Shown here piece by piece: positions 41,753 through 50,447 of a stretch of 64,000 nucleotides of DNA (its first letter is position 1; each line of letters starts with the position of its first letter). A model generated the notes under the pieces. It made no database searches, was not told the origin of the DNA, and was given only the letters and a program-made list of their open reading frames with translations. The DNA is from Nonomuraea angiospora (GTDB taxonomy: Bacteria; Actinomycetota; Actinomycetes; Streptosporangiales; Streptosporangiaceae): assembly GCF_014873145.1 (NCBI RefSeq), contig NZ_JADBEK010000001.1, positions 10,106,001-10,170,000 on the forward strand, given 5' to 3'. Made by a program: the position numbers and the translations under genes.

Positions 41753-41770
41753 ACCAAGCGCTCGCTTGGT
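41753..41770. promoter_or_regulatory. KstR2 operator of the LLM-fadD3-fprA operon
   Basis: ACCAAGCG-CT-CGCTTGGT, a perfect 18-bp palindrome with a 2-nt centre and the most symmetrical copy in the window. A -10 candidate TACGCT (41778-41773) precedes it on the minus strand, so the start would fall inside the site. Confidence 0.82.
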
Positions 41771-41824
41771 AGAGCGTATCAGCAGCGAACACTTGCGGGA
41801 AGGGCGCGGACCCGATCAGAGTGG

Positions 41825-42310
41825 ATGCCTGTGAAGCGAAAGCACGCGCTGCGGCGGCCTAAGGACGGCCCGTTCCCCGATTCCGCCGACGACGACCTCT
41901 CGCTCACCAGCGCCCGCAGGTATGAGGCGTTCGGCCGGGTGATGGCCGCGCTGGCGACCGAGGCCGACTTCATCGAGTCGTGCCGCGACCTGACGTGGTG
42001 GCGAGGCGCCGATCACAGCTGGCACGTCGAGTGGCGCGACGGGCCGTACGCGTCCGAGGTGGCGTTACTGCTGGCCCAGCAGGTGCGCGACCCCGACTAC
42101 GACGGCCCGCTCGTCACCGAGGCCGGGCCGGGGAGCAGCGGTTCGGCCGTGCTCGACGTGATGGGCGTGCGGTTCGAGCTGCGCGCCATCGACCCGATCG
42201 GGCGGGCCACCGTACGGGAGCGGCCCGGCTTCTGGCGCCTGGCCGAAGCCCTCGACACCACCCGCCGCACCAACACCCGCCACCCGTGGGAAGAACTGCT
42301 CGGCGGCTGA
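41825..42310 (+). CDS. Hypothetical protein
   Basis: 161 residues from ATG 41825, cytosolic, no membrane segment. Distinct parts are a basic start (MPVKRKHALRRPKDGPFPDS), SLTSARRYEAFGRVMAALAT, LTWWRGADHSWHVEWRDGPY with several Trp, and GRATVRERPGFWRLAEALDT. I do not recognise the family. It stands alone between two minus-strand catabolic genes; its start is divergent from the LLM operon and shares the intergenic region with the KstR2-type site, 55 nt away. Whether it belongs to the regulon is unclear. Confidence 0.65.
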   Translation: MPVKRKHALRRPKDGPFPDSADDDLSLTSARRYEAFGRVMAALATEADFIESCRDLTWWRGADHSWHVEWRDGPYASEVALLLAQQVRDPDYDGPLVTEAGPGSSGSAVLDVMGVRFELRAIDPIGRATVRERPGFWRLAEALDTTRRTNTRHPWEELLGG

Positions 42311-42361
42311 CCCGCTCGGCACCACCGCCCGGCTCCTCCAGAGGGAAGTGGGCCGGGAGCG

Positions 42362-43297
42362 CTAACCGAGGGCATGGGCCGCCAGACGGGCGCGATGGGC
42401 CTGCGGCGGTCCGAAGAGCTGCGCGTCCGAGGTGGCCCGCTTGAGGTAGCGGTGCGCAGGATGCTCCCAGGTGATCCCGATCCCACCGTGGACCTGGATG
42501 TTCTCACCCGCCGCCGCCAGATAGGCCTCCGTGCAGTACGACCCCGCGATCGCCGCGGACACCTCGTCGACCGCCGCCGCCCCCGCGGCCGACCGGGCCG
42601 ACTCCACCACCAGCAGCAGATCGGCGAGCTTGTGCTTGATCGCCTGGAACGACCCGATCGGCCGCCCGAACTGCCGCCGCCGCTTCGCGTGCTCCACGGC
42701 CATCTCCAGGCACCGCTGCGCGCCGCCCACCTGCTCGGCGGCCAGCGCCGCGATCCCGAGGTCGCGCACGCGGGGCCATGACGAGCCGTCGCCGAGCCGC
42801 CGTACCGGGGTGTCGTGGAAGGAGAGCTCCTGCAGCGGCCGGCTCTCGTCCATGGTCCGGTACGTCCTGCGCCGGGCGGGCACGGCCGCCACCAGCAGCC
42901 CGTCGACGTAGACCAGCGCCAGCTCGCCCGCCAACGCGTACGGGACCACACCCGTGAGCAGGCCCGACTCCAGCCGGAGGGCGCCCTCGCCCGGCGGCAC
43001 CACGGTCGCGGTCGTGGCGCCGTCGGCCAGCGCCGGGAGCAGGTCGTACGCCCCGCTCGCCAGCAGCGCCTCGACGGCCATCACCGCTGTCTGCAGGAAG
43101 GGGTGCGGCGACAGCGCCCGGCCCAGCTCCTCGCTCACGGCGGCCATTTCGGCCGGACCGCATCCTGCCCCGCCGTGTTCCTCGGGGACGAGCAGCCCCG
43201 CGATCCCCACGTCGCGCGCGAAAGCCTGCCACGGTGCGTCCGGCCGGTCGGCGAGGTAGTCGCGGACGACGGCGCGCAGCTCATCGGGGAGTGCCAC
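42362..43297 (-). CDS. Short acyl-CoA dehydrogenase (FadE32/FadE33 size class)
   Basis: 311 residues, shorter than the roughly 380 of a usual acyl-CoA dehydrogenase but like FadE32/FadE33 (about 320) of the M. tuberculosis KstR2 regulon. VPEEHGGAGCGPAEMAAVSE, KRRRQFGRPIGSFQAIKHKL, and VHGGIGITWEHPAHRYLKRA are present. Steroid FadEs of this type usually work as hetero-oligomers with a second subunit; no adjacent partner gene is seen. A -10 TAGCAT (43309-43304) lies 7 nt before GTG 43297, suggesting a leaderless message, and a KstR2-type site overlaps that promoter. Confidence 0.82.
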   Translation of the reverse strand: MALPDELRAVVRDYLADRPDAPWQAFARDVGIAGLLVPEEHGGAGCGPAEMAAVSEELGRALSPHPFLQTAVMAVEALLASGAYDLLPALADGATTATVVPPGEGALRLESGLLTGVVPYALAGELALVYVDGLLVAAVPARRRTYRTMDESRPLQELSFHDTPVRRLGDGSSWPRVRDLGIAALAAEQVGGAQRCLEMAVEHAKRRRQFGRPIGSFQAIKHKLADLLLVVESARSAAGAAAVDEVSAAIAGSYCTEAYLAAAGENIQVHGGIGITWEHPAHRYLKRATSDAQLFGPPQAHRARLAAHALG

Positions 43298-43309
43298 GAC
43301 CCAATGCTA

Positions 43310-43323
43310 ACCAAGCGATTGCT
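43310..43323. promoter_or_regulatory. KstR2 operator at the short fadE promoter
   Basis: ACCAAGCGATTGCT has one fixed-position change (A for C in CTTG) from AnCAAGnnCTTGnT. It fills the spacer between the -10 (43309-43304) and a weak -35 (ATGCCA, 43333-43328) of the minus-strand promoter. Confidence 0.72.
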
Positions 43324-43423
43324 CGTTTGGCATTCGGGTGACCCAAATTTGCCTTTTTTGTACAGTCACATAATCTGGCACTGGTCATCCCAAGGGTTAC
43401 CCGGGGAAGGGTTGACCAGGGAA

Positions 43424-44101
43424 ATGGATATGAACGACACCAGCATCGACTACGCCGACCTCGCCGAGTACGACCGGCGGCAGCGCGGCATCGAACGCCA
43501 CCTTCTGTCGGCTTTCTTCGGAGGACTCGCCGTCGGGCTCGTCGGCATGCTCCTCGCCGGCAAGGGGCCCGCCTGGGTCGGTCAGATCTACGATCCGTAC
43601 GTCTACCTCGGCCTGTCGCTGGCCGTGGGCGCGACGGCGTCGGGGTTCGGGTGGGCGTTGCTGACGACGTTCCTGGCCGTGGCCTCCACGCTGGTCGCGG
43701 CCATGGGGGCGGGCGCGCTTAAGGGCGACATGGCCTTCGAGGTCGTCGGAGGCAGCGCCGCCGGGCTCAACTGGACGCTCGCCCTGCTCGTCGCCCTGGG
43801 CCTGCTGGCCTTCGCCACCCGCAGGGAGGACGTCTGGGGCGACCTCGCGGCGGGCGCGGTCGGCGCGGCGCTGCTCGCCGACGTGGTGGACCGGGCGACG
43901 CCGGGGTTCATCGACAGTGAGCGGTCGTTCTGGCCGGTTCCGGCGCTGTTGATCGGGTCGCTGTCCGTCGGGCTGGTGCTCATGCTGCGCAGGAACGCCT
44001 GGGGACGGGTACGCGCGCTGACGCTGTCGGCGGTGTTCTCCGGTGTGTTCACGGTGTTCCTGGCCGCCTTCGTGTCCGGCTGGATCCCGTTGACGGTCTG
44101 A
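43424..44101 (+). CDS. Hypothetical multi-pass membrane protein
   Basis: 225 residues. Cytosolic N-terminus of about 25 residues (MNDTSIDYADLAEYDRRQRG), then about six hydrophobic segments: LLSAFFGGLAVGLVGMLLAG; YLGLSLAVGATASGFGWALL; TTFLAVASTLVAAMGAGAL; WTLALLVALGLLAFATR; FWPVPALLIGSLSVGLVLML; SAVFSGVFTVFLAAFVSG. No family recognised. ATG 43424 or 43430 can start it. AT-rich sequence at 43341-43376 (TTGCCT...CATAAT) is a plausible promoter. Confidence 0.65.
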   Translation: MDMNDTSIDYADLAEYDRRQRGIERHLLSAFFGGLAVGLVGMLLAGKGPAWVGQIYDPYVYLGLSLAVGATASGFGWALLTTFLAVASTLVAAMGAGALKGDMAFEVVGGSAAGLNWTLALLVALGLLAFATRREDVWGDLAAGAVGAALLADVVDRATPGFIDSERSFWPVPALLIGSLSVGLVLMLRRNAWGRVRALTLSAVFSGVFTVFLAAFVSGWIPLTV

Positions 44102-44194
44102 GTCCTGCGGGACCTGTGGATAAGCTCGCGCGCGGCGCCACCCGGAGTCGATAGCCTGTAATCCTTCACGTCCAGGTTCGAGCAAGGAGTAGCC

Positions 44195-45937
44195 GTGTTG
44201 CTGCGCATGTCGTCGTTGTTTCTTCGCACCCTGCGGGACGACCCGGCAGACGCGGAAGTGCCGAGCCACAAGCTCCTGGTCCGCGCCGGCTACGTTCGTC
44301 GCGTGGCGCCCGGCATCTACTCCTGGCTGCCCCTCGGCAAGATGGTGCTGGAGAACGTCACCAGGATCGTCCGCGAGGAGATGAACCGGATGGGCGGCCA
44401 GGAGGTGCTCTTCCCCGCCCTGCTGCCCCGCGAATACTACGAGGCCACCGGCCGCTGGACCGAATACGGTGACACGCTCTTCCGGCTCCAGGACCGCAAG
44501 GGCGCCGACTACCTCCTCGGTCCCACGCACGAGGAGCTCTTCACCGACATGGTCAAGGGCGAATACTCCTCATACAAGGACTATCCGGTCACCCTCTACC
44601 AGATCCAGACGAAATACCGCGACGAGGCTCGGCCCAGGGCGGGCATCCTGCGCGGGCGCGAGTTCCTGATGAAGGACTCGTACTCATTCGACCTCGACGA
44701 CGACGGGCTCAAGCACTCCTACGAGCAGCACCGCGACACCTACATCCGCACCTTCGACCGGCTCGGCATCGACTACAAGATCGTGTTCGCGCAGTCGGGG
44801 GCGATGGGCGGGTCGGCGTCGGAGGAGTTCCTGGCGCCCACGCCCACGGGCGAGGACACGTTCGTGGCCTGCCACTCGTGCGGCTACGCGGCCAACGCCG
44901 AGGCCGTCGTCACGCCCGCGCCCGCCGCCCGTCCGATCGAGGACGCGGCGCCGCTGCAGGTCATGGACACGCCCGACACCCCGACCATCGAGTCGCTGGT
45001 GTCGTACGTCAACGAGCACCACGGCCTGTCCGTCACCGCCGCCGACACGCTCAAGAACGTCGTCGTCAAGGTCACCACGCCGGGCTCCGACAAGGTCGAG
45101 ACCTTGATCATCGGCGTGCCCGGCGACCGCGAGGTCGACTTCAAGCGCCTGGAGGCGGCGCTGGCGCCCGGCGAGCCCGCCATCTTCGAGGCCGCCGACT
45201 TCGCCAAGCACCCCGGGCTCGTACGCGGCTACATCGGGCCGCAGGTCCTGAGCTCGCTCGGCATCCGCTACCTCGTCGACCCCAGGGTCGTCACCGGCAC
45301 CTCCTGGGTGACCGGCGCCAACGAGCCGGGCAAGCACGCCGCCAACGTGGTGGCCGGGCGCGACTTCACCCCCGACGGCACGATCGAGGCCGCCGAGGTG
45401 CGCGCCGGCGACCCCTGCCCCCGGTGCGGCTCCGGCCTGTCCATCGACCGCGGCATCGAGATCGGCCACATCTTCCAGCTCGGCCGCAAGTACGCCGACG
45501 CCGCCGGCCTCGACGCCCTCGGCCCCGACGGCAAGCCGATCCGCATCACGATGGGCTCCTACGGCATCGGCGTCTCCCGGGCCGTGGCGGTCATCGCCGA
45601 GCAGGCCCACGACGCGCTCGGGCTCGTGTGGCCCCGCGAGGTCGCTCCCGCGGACGTGCACATCGTCGGGACCGGCAAGGAAAACCAGGTGGAGGCGGCC
45701 CTGGAGCTGGGGGCCGAGCTGGAGTCGCGCGGGGTGCGGGTGCTCGTGGACGACCGGCCTTCGGTCTCGCCTGGGGTGAAGTTCAAGGACGCCGAGCTGC
45801 TGGGGCTGCCGACCATCGTGGTGGTCGGGCGTGGGCTGTCGCAGGGGGTCGTGGAGCTTCGGGACCGGGTCTCCGGGGAGAAGTCGGAGATCCCCCTGTC
45901 CGAGGCCGCCGACCGCATCATCGCCGCCCTCGCCTGA
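44195..45937 (+). CDS. proS: Prolyl-tRNA synthetase
   Basis: 580-residue class II aminoacyl-tRNA synthetase of the bacterial type with an insertion (YbaK-like editing) domain. Motif 1 region [20 protein letters not shown], motif 2 [20 protein letters not shown], and motif 3 [20 protein letters not shown] are clear, as is the editing domain ([20 protein letters not shown]) between residues about 230 and 390. The C-terminal anticodon-binding domain is present ([20 protein letters not shown]). GTG 44195 has AAGGAG upstream. It charges tRNA-Pro. Confidence 0.95.
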   Translation: MLLRMSSLFLRTLRDDPADAEVPSHKLLVRAGYVRRVAPGIYSWLPLGKMVLENVTRIVREEMNRMGGQEVLFPALLPREYYEATGRWTEYGDTLFRLQDRKGADYLLGPTHEELFTDMVKGEYSSYKDYPVTLYQIQTKYRDEARPRAGILRGREFLMKDSYSFDLDDDGLKHSYEQHRDTYIRTFDRLGIDYKIVFAQSGAMGGSASEEFLAPTPTGEDTFVACHSCGYAANAEAVVTPAPAARPIEDAAPLQVMDTPDTPTIESLVSYVNEHHGLSVTAADTLKNVVVKVTTPGSDKVETLIIGVPGDREVDFKRLEAALAPGEPAIFEAADFAKHPGLVRGYIGPQVLSSLGIRYLVDPRVVTGTSWVTGANEPGKHAANVVAGRDFTPDGTIEAAEVRAGDPCPRCGSGLSIDRGIEIGHIFQLGRKYADAAGLDALGPDGKPIRITMGSYGIGVSRAVAVIAEQAHDALGLVWPREVAPADVHIVGTGKENQVEAALELGAELESRGVRVLVDDRPSVSPGVKFKDAELLGLPTIVVVGRGLSQGVVELRDRVSGEKSEIPLSEAADRIIAALA

Positions 45938-45992
45938 CCTCGGCCTTCGCGCCGGGCCCGTACGGGGCTCGGCGCGCAGTCCCTTCGACCCG

Positions 45993-46019
45993 CCTCCGGG
46001 GGTGACACACCCCTGGAGG
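45993..46019 (+). terminator. Hairpin terminator after proS
   Basis: CCTCCGGGGGTG (45993-46004), loop ACA, CACCCCTGGAGG (46008-46019): a 12-bp stem with one G-U pair, 55 nt after the stop codon. Confidence 0.7.
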
Positions 46020-46513
46020 TGAGGCACTCCTTGAGGCGATACGCCCAGAGGCGAGGCACCTCGAACGCTGGGCACCTTGGGCGGCGATGCGCTCCTTGGG
46101 GGCGACGCCGCACCCACCTCCCGCCACCACGACGTGCCGGGTGCTTCAAGGCGGCGTTTCGTTGAGCGCGCTCCCGTGGTCGGCCGCCGTGCATGTGCGC
46201 CGGACTCCGCCGTACATCGCCCCGCCGACGCGGCGCTTTTGGGACGGCTGCCACAAGGTTGCCGCGATCGGGGGCGCCTCCCACGAGGTCGCCGCGATCG
46301 GGGCGGCTCCCACAGCGATGCACGGCCTGCCGCGCGGGTGCATGCCGCTGCCGTTACGCCCCGCTGCGGGCCCTTGCAGTCGTGCCCCGTTGCGCCGTCG
46401 CGCGCCGTTGTCCCGGAACGTCGCTGCCGTCGAACGCCGTTGAGCGCCGTCGCGTGCCGTCCCGACGGGGTGGCAGAGGCGCGGGAGGGCACGCGGGTGA
46501 CGGACCGAGGGCG
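46020..46513. other. Intergenic stretch with short imperfect repeats, no gene seen
   Basis: About 490 nt between the proS terminator and the end of the tctA gene. It holds a 30-bp imperfect repeat around 46255-46315 (GCCGCGATCGGGG at 46261 and again at 46291) and scattered CGCCGT-type repeats near 46390-46460. No frame encodes a recognisable protein. Confidence 0.5.
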
Positions 46514-48016
46514 TCAGGTGGTGGTGGGGACGGGGGTTTTGGTGCGACGGCGGAGCAGGGGAGGGCCGATCAGGCAGGCGGCTGCGATGAGCAGGATGGC
46601 CAGGGAGACCGGGCGGGTGACGAAGACCGAGGGGTCGCCCTCGCTGAAGGCCAGGGCGCGGCGGAACTGGACCTCCATCAGCGGCCCCAGCACCGCTCCC
46701 AGGATCAGCGGCGCCACCGGGTACCGGGCCCGGTGCAGGATCCAGCCCAGCAGCCCGAACCCGTACGCCACCAGCACCTCGAAGACGCTCTGGGAGATCG
46801 AGTAGACCCCCAGCGTGGCGAAGGTCAGGATGGCGGCCGTGAGGAGGGCGGCGGGGACGGTGAGGAGCTTCACCCAGACCCGGATCAGCGGCAGGTTGAG
46901 CACCAGCAGCATCACGTTCCCGATGTAGAGGCTGGCGATCAGCGTCCACACCAGCACCGGTTGCTGGTCGAAGAGCTGCGGCCCGGGTTGCACGTTGTAG
47001 ATCTGGAACGCGATCAGCAGCATGCTCGCCGTGGCCGACGTCGGGATGCCCAGCGTCAGCAGCGGCACCAGGACCCCGGAGAACGCCGCGTTGTTGGCCG
47101 CCTCGGGACCGGCCACGCCCTCGATCGCGCCCCGGCCGAACTCCTCCTTGTGCTTGGACAGCCGCTTCTCGACGTTGTAGCTCAGGAACGTGGGAAGCTC
47201 GGCGCCTCCGGCGGGCAGCGATCCGATGGGCAGGCCGAACAGGGTCCCGCGCAGCCAGGGCTTCCACGACCTGCGCCAGTCCTCGCGGGTCATCCCCACT
47301 TTCCCGGCGACCGCGACCGGAGGTTGCGCCGGCTGGTGCCGGGAGGCGGCCGTGGAGATCGCCTCCGCCACCGCGAACAGCCCCACCGCGACCGCCACCA
47401 CCGACAGCCCCTCGTAGAGGTCCGGCACGCCGAACGCGAACCGCGGCTGACCGGTCATCTGGTCGATCCCCACCATCCCGATCGTCAGGCCGAGGAACAG
47501 GCTCGACAGCCCCCGTACGATCGAGTCCCCCATGAGCGAGGTCACCGTCACGAACGCGAGCACCATGATCGAGAAGTACTCGGCAGGCTGGATCAGCTTG
47601 GCGATGTTCGACATGCCGGGGGCCAGGAACGTGATGACGACCGTGGAGATCGTGCCCGCCACGAACGACCCGATCGCCGCCGTGGCCAGGGCCGCCCCGG
47701 CCCGGCCGCGTCTGGCCATCGGATAACCCTCGAGCGTCGTGGGGATCGAGGCCGTCTCGCCCGGGATGTTGAGCAGGATCGCGGTCGTCGAGCCGCCGTA
47801 CATGCCGCCGTAGTAGATCCCGGCGAACATCACGAACGCCCCCACCGGATCGAACACGAACGTCAGCGGCAGCAGCAACGCGATCGTCGTGGCGGGCCCG
47901 AGCCCGGGAAGCACGCCGACCAGCGTGCCGACGGTGACGCCGAGCATGGCGAGCAGCAGGTTCTGCAGGCTCAGCGCGTGGCCGAAGCCGTCCAGCAGGT
48001 TGCCGAGCACGTCCAT
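46514..48016 (-). CDS. tctA: Tripartite tricarboxylate transporter large permease (TctA)
   Basis: 500 residues with about 10-12 membrane segments of the TctA family: [20 protein letters not shown], then [37 protein letters not shown], and [20 protein letters not shown], the conserved substrate/ion motif of this family. With TctB and TctC it forms a binding-protein-dependent secondary importer for citrate or other carboxylates. It lies one nucleotide after the tctB stop, so one transcript is likely. Confidence 0.92.
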   Translation of the reverse strand: MDVLGNLLDGFGHALSLQNLLLAMLGVTVGTLVGVLPGLGPATTIALLLPLTFVFDPVGAFVMFAGIYYGGMYGGSTTAILLNIPGETASIPTTLEGYPMARRGRAGAALATAAIGSFVAGTISTVVITFLAPGMSNIAKLIQPAEYFSIMVLAFVTVTSLMGDSIVRGLSSLFLGLTIGMVGIDQMTGQPRFAFGVPDLYEGLSVVAVAVGLFAVAEAISTAASRHQPAQPPVAVAGKVGMTREDWRRSWKPWLRGTLFGLPIGSLPAGGAELPTFLSYNVEKRLSKHKEEFGRGAIEGVAGPEAANNAAFSGVLVPLLTLGIPTSATASMLLIAFQIYNVQPGPQLFDQQPVLVWTLIASLYIGNVMLLVLNLPLIRVWVKLLTVPAALLTAAILTFATLGVYSISQSVFEVLVAYGFGLLGWILHRARYPVAPLILGAVLGPLMEVQFRRALAFSEGDPSVFVTRPVSLAILLIAAACLIGPPLLRRRTKTPVPTTT

Positions 48017-48017
48017 C

Positions 48018-48560
48018 TCAGATCGCCAATCTGACCAGGCCCGGCGGCAGCGAGATGCCGAGGAGCCGGTCGAACAGGAAGTACGTGGCCAGCGCCAGCG
48101 CCAGCCCCACGAGCACGTCGCGCACCAGCCTCCTGCTGCCCAGCACCCGGGCGACGGCGACGAAGAAGGCGGTCGTCGCCTGCCAGTAGCCGGCCGGGAC
48201 CAGGAGGAGCGCGTAGGCGGCCAGGCTGCCGATCAGGAGGAGGACGGAGGGCCAGTGCGGCTTCTCCGACGCCTCACCGCCGCCGCCGTCCGCGGAGACG
48301 CCGACGCCGACACCGACGCCGACGTCCACGGTGCCGGCGGCGGCGGGGGCCGGGGGTGTCGCGGCCGGCTCCCGCGTACCCGGTCTGAAGGCCTGGACGA
48401 CCCCGACGATCGACACCACCGCCAGCCCGACCCCCACCAGCAGCGGGAACGCGCGCGGCCCCACCGCCTGGTAGCCCTCGCCCTGCGGGATCGCGAACGC
48501 CTGGGCCAGCACCACCACGGCCGCCGCCAGGAAGCCGAGCGAGACGATCCGCTGGGTCAC
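48018..48560 (-). CDS. tctB: Tripartite tricarboxylate transporter small permease (TctB)
   Basis: 180 residues with four hydrophobic segments: [80 protein letters not shown]. The opening [20 protein letters not shown] is typical of TctB (GP..FP motif). A Gly/Val-rich loop sits in the middle ([20 protein letters not shown]). It overlaps tctC by 4 nt. Confidence 0.87.
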   Translation of the reverse strand: MTQRIVSLGFLAAAVVVLAQAFAIPQGEGYQAVGPRAFPLLVGVGLAVVSIVGVVQAFRPGTREPAATPPAPAAAGTVDVGVGVGVGVSADGGGGEASEKPHWPSVLLLIGSLAAYALLLVPAGYWQATTAFFVAVARVLGSRRLVRDVLVGLALALATYFLFDRLLGISLPPGLVRLAI

Positions 48561-49543
48561 TTGCCGAGCCCCAGTTCGCCCAGGATGGTGGTGACCTGGG
48601 TCCGCTGCTGGGCCAGCACCTGGCCGAACCGGTCACCCGGCTGCCAGTCCTCGACCCAGTTGTTGCGCTCGAGCACCTTCTTCCAGCAGGGGGTCTGGCG
48701 CACCTTGTCCAGCAGGCCGATGGCGTCCTGCTGCTGCTCCTTGGTCAGGCCCGCGGGCGCGAGCACGCCGGCCAGCGTGGAGATCGCCGCGTTGGCCAGG
48801 CCGAGCTCCTTCATCGTGGGCGCGTCGATGCCCGCGACCCGCTGCTCCGAGTCCACCGACAGCACCCGCAGCTCACCCGCGGAGATCTGCGCGCGCAGCT
48901 CGGCGACGGTGTCGATGCCGGCCGTGGCGGCGCCGCTGAGCAGCAGGTTCAGGGACTCGCCGCCGCCCGCCGTGGGCACGAAGTTGACGTCCTTGGCGGC
49001 GACGTTCCGCTCCTTGGCCAGTCCCGCCACCGTCATCTGGCCGGGCCCGCCGAGCGAGCCGCCCGTCCACTTGACGCTGTGGGGCTTGGCCTCCATGGCG
49101 TCCAGCAACGACTTCAGATCCTTGTACGGCGACTTCGCCGCCACCACGATCGCGGTCGGCCCCCGGCTCAGCCCGGCCACGGGGGTGAGGGTGGCCAGGT
49201 CGACCGGCGACTTGTTGTTCACGATGCCGCCCAGCATGGTCACGCTGTCCATGACCATGAGCTGGTACGGGTCGCCCTTCTTCTTGGCGAACTGGGCCAG
49301 CCCGATGGTGCCGCCCGCGCCGGGCACGTTCGTGACCGTGGTGTCCACGTCGGCCACCTTGCACTCGCTGAGCGAGCTGGCGATGCCGCGCGCCCGCGTG
49401 TCCCAGCCGCCGCCGGGGCTGCCCGGCGCCATGATCGACAGGGGCTTGCTGGGATAGCCGCCACCCGAGTCGGTGGCCTCGCCCACGGCGCAGCCGCCGA
49501 GCGTCACGGCCAGCGCGGCGGCGGCCAGCAGTTTGATCTTCAT
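48557..49543 (-). CDS. tctC: Tripartite tricarboxylate transporter substrate-binding lipoprotein (TctC)
   Basis: 328 residues. Lipoprotein signal peptide with lipobox LGGC (Cys18), so it is anchored to the membrane outside. YPSKPLSIMAPGSPGGGWDT is the family carboxylate-binding loop. AGGTIGLAQFAKKKGDPYQL and VKWTGGSLGGPGQMTVAGLA are also family features. The substrate is probably a small carboxylate, but is not readable from sequence. ATG 49543 overlaps the hydrolase stop (ATGA). Confidence 0.9.
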   Translation of the reverse strand: MKIKLLAAAALAVTLGGCAVGEATDSGGGYPSKPLSIMAPGSPGGGWDTRARGIASSLSECKVADVDTTVTNVPGAGGTIGLAQFAKKKGDPYQLMVMDSVTMLGGIVNNKSPVDLATLTPVAGLSRGPTAIVVAAKSPYKDLKSLLDAMEAKPHSVKWTGGSLGGPGQMTVAGLAKERNVAAKDVNFVPTAGGGESLNLLLSGAATAGIDTVAELRAQISAGELRVLSVDSEQRVAGIDAPTMKELGLANAAISTLAGVLAPAGLTKEQQQDAIGLLDKVRQTPCWKKVLERNNWVEDWQPGDRFGQVLAQQRTQVTTILGELGLGK

Positions 49544-50388
49544 GATGACTCCCGGGGGGTGAGGATCGATGCGAAGAAGTCCTTGACCGGCTCGAGCACC
49601 GACATCGGGTCGTGACCCACGTCCGGCACGACGTCGAACCGCACGTCGATGCCATGGGCCTGGAAGTTGTCGCGCAGCGCCCTGAGCCGTTCGACGCGGG
49701 TGACCCCGTGGGCGTCGGCGCCGTCCATCCAGTTGGAGTCGCCCTGGTTGTTGATCTCCCAGGTCTCCACGTCCGCACTGCCCACGACCATCTGCACCGG
49801 CACGTCACGAAGCTCCTCGAATCTGGGAGCGCTGCCGAACTCCTCCTCGAACCCCTTCAGCCCGATCCACCACGGGCTGCTGTGATCGATGTACGTTATC
49901 CGCCCTGGTGCACCGATTGACAATCCGGTGAGCCGGTCGGGGTGCAGGTAGGCGAAGCGGTGCACGAACTGGCCGCCGCCGGAGAACCCGTGCAGCAGGA
50001 ACCGCTCGGTCCGTACGTTGAAGCGCTCTCCGACCTCCTCGACCATGGCCAGCAGCGCGTGGTCGAAGCGAATGTCGCCGTACTTGAGGAACTTGAAGCT
50101 GTGCAGGTCGTACGGGTCGCCGCCGATGCCGGCGGGGAAGAGGGGGGCCAGGACGAGGCAGCCGTGCTTCTCGGCCCACTCGGCGAAGTTGTCCCGGTAC
50201 TGCGGGCCGCGCCGTCCCGTGCCGTGCTGCAGAACCGCCAGTGGCAGGGGAGCGCCGTCCCGGTCGTGCGCCGACGGCACGTACAAGCAGTAGGAGAACC
50301 TCTGGTCGTACCTCGACGCGAATACGGTCGTCGCACCCGCCGAATAGAAGCCGGTCGGGTGCCTGACCACGTGCAGTTCCTCAGCCAT
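49540..50388 (-). CDS. Alpha/beta hydrolase of the tct operon
   Basis: 282 residues, cytosolic, no signal peptide. Alpha/beta fold with LPLAVLQHGTGRRGPQYRDN, the nucleophile elbow LHGFSGGGQFVHRFAYL around residue 145, acid candidate in VVGSADVETW, and the catalytic His in VPDVGHDPMSVLE. It resembles polyhydroxybutyrate-depolymerase/esterase-like hydrolases. First gene of hydrolase-tctC-tctB-tctA, all overlapping or adjacent. It may release a carboxylate from an ester that the transporter handles; this is inference. Confidence 0.8.
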   Translation of the reverse strand: MAEELHVVRHPTGFYSAGATTVFASRYDQRFSYCLYVPSAHDRDGAPLPLAVLQHGTGRRGPQYRDNFAEWAEKHGCLVLAPLFPAGIGGDPYDLHSFKFLKYGDIRFDHALLAMVEEVGERFNVRTERFLLHGFSGGGQFVHRFAYLHPDRLTGLSIGAPGRITYIDHSSPWWIGLKGFEEEFGSAPRFEELRDVPVQMVVGSADVETWEINNQGDSNWMDGADAHGVTRVERLRALRDNFQAHGIDVRFDVVPDVGHDPMSVLEPVKDFFASILTPRESS

Positions 50389-50430
50389 GACGCCACAGCC
50401 TGGGCAAACGCCGGGTGACTCTCAAGCAGA

Positions 50431-50440
50431 TTGACGTCAA
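50431..50440. promoter_or_regulatory. Palindrome between the tct operon and the ArsR-type regulator
   Basis: TTGACGTCAA, a perfect 10-bp palindrome 43 nt from the hydrolase start and 8 nt before ATG 50448 of the divergent regulator. A candidate operator for that regulator at the shared promoter region. Confidence 0.4.
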
Positions 50441-50447
50441 CGCGGTA

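Noticed and set aside
46250..46320. Possible CRISPR-like or regulatory direct repeats
   Set aside because: Only two to three imperfect 30-bp units without unique spacers; simple GC-rich duplication.
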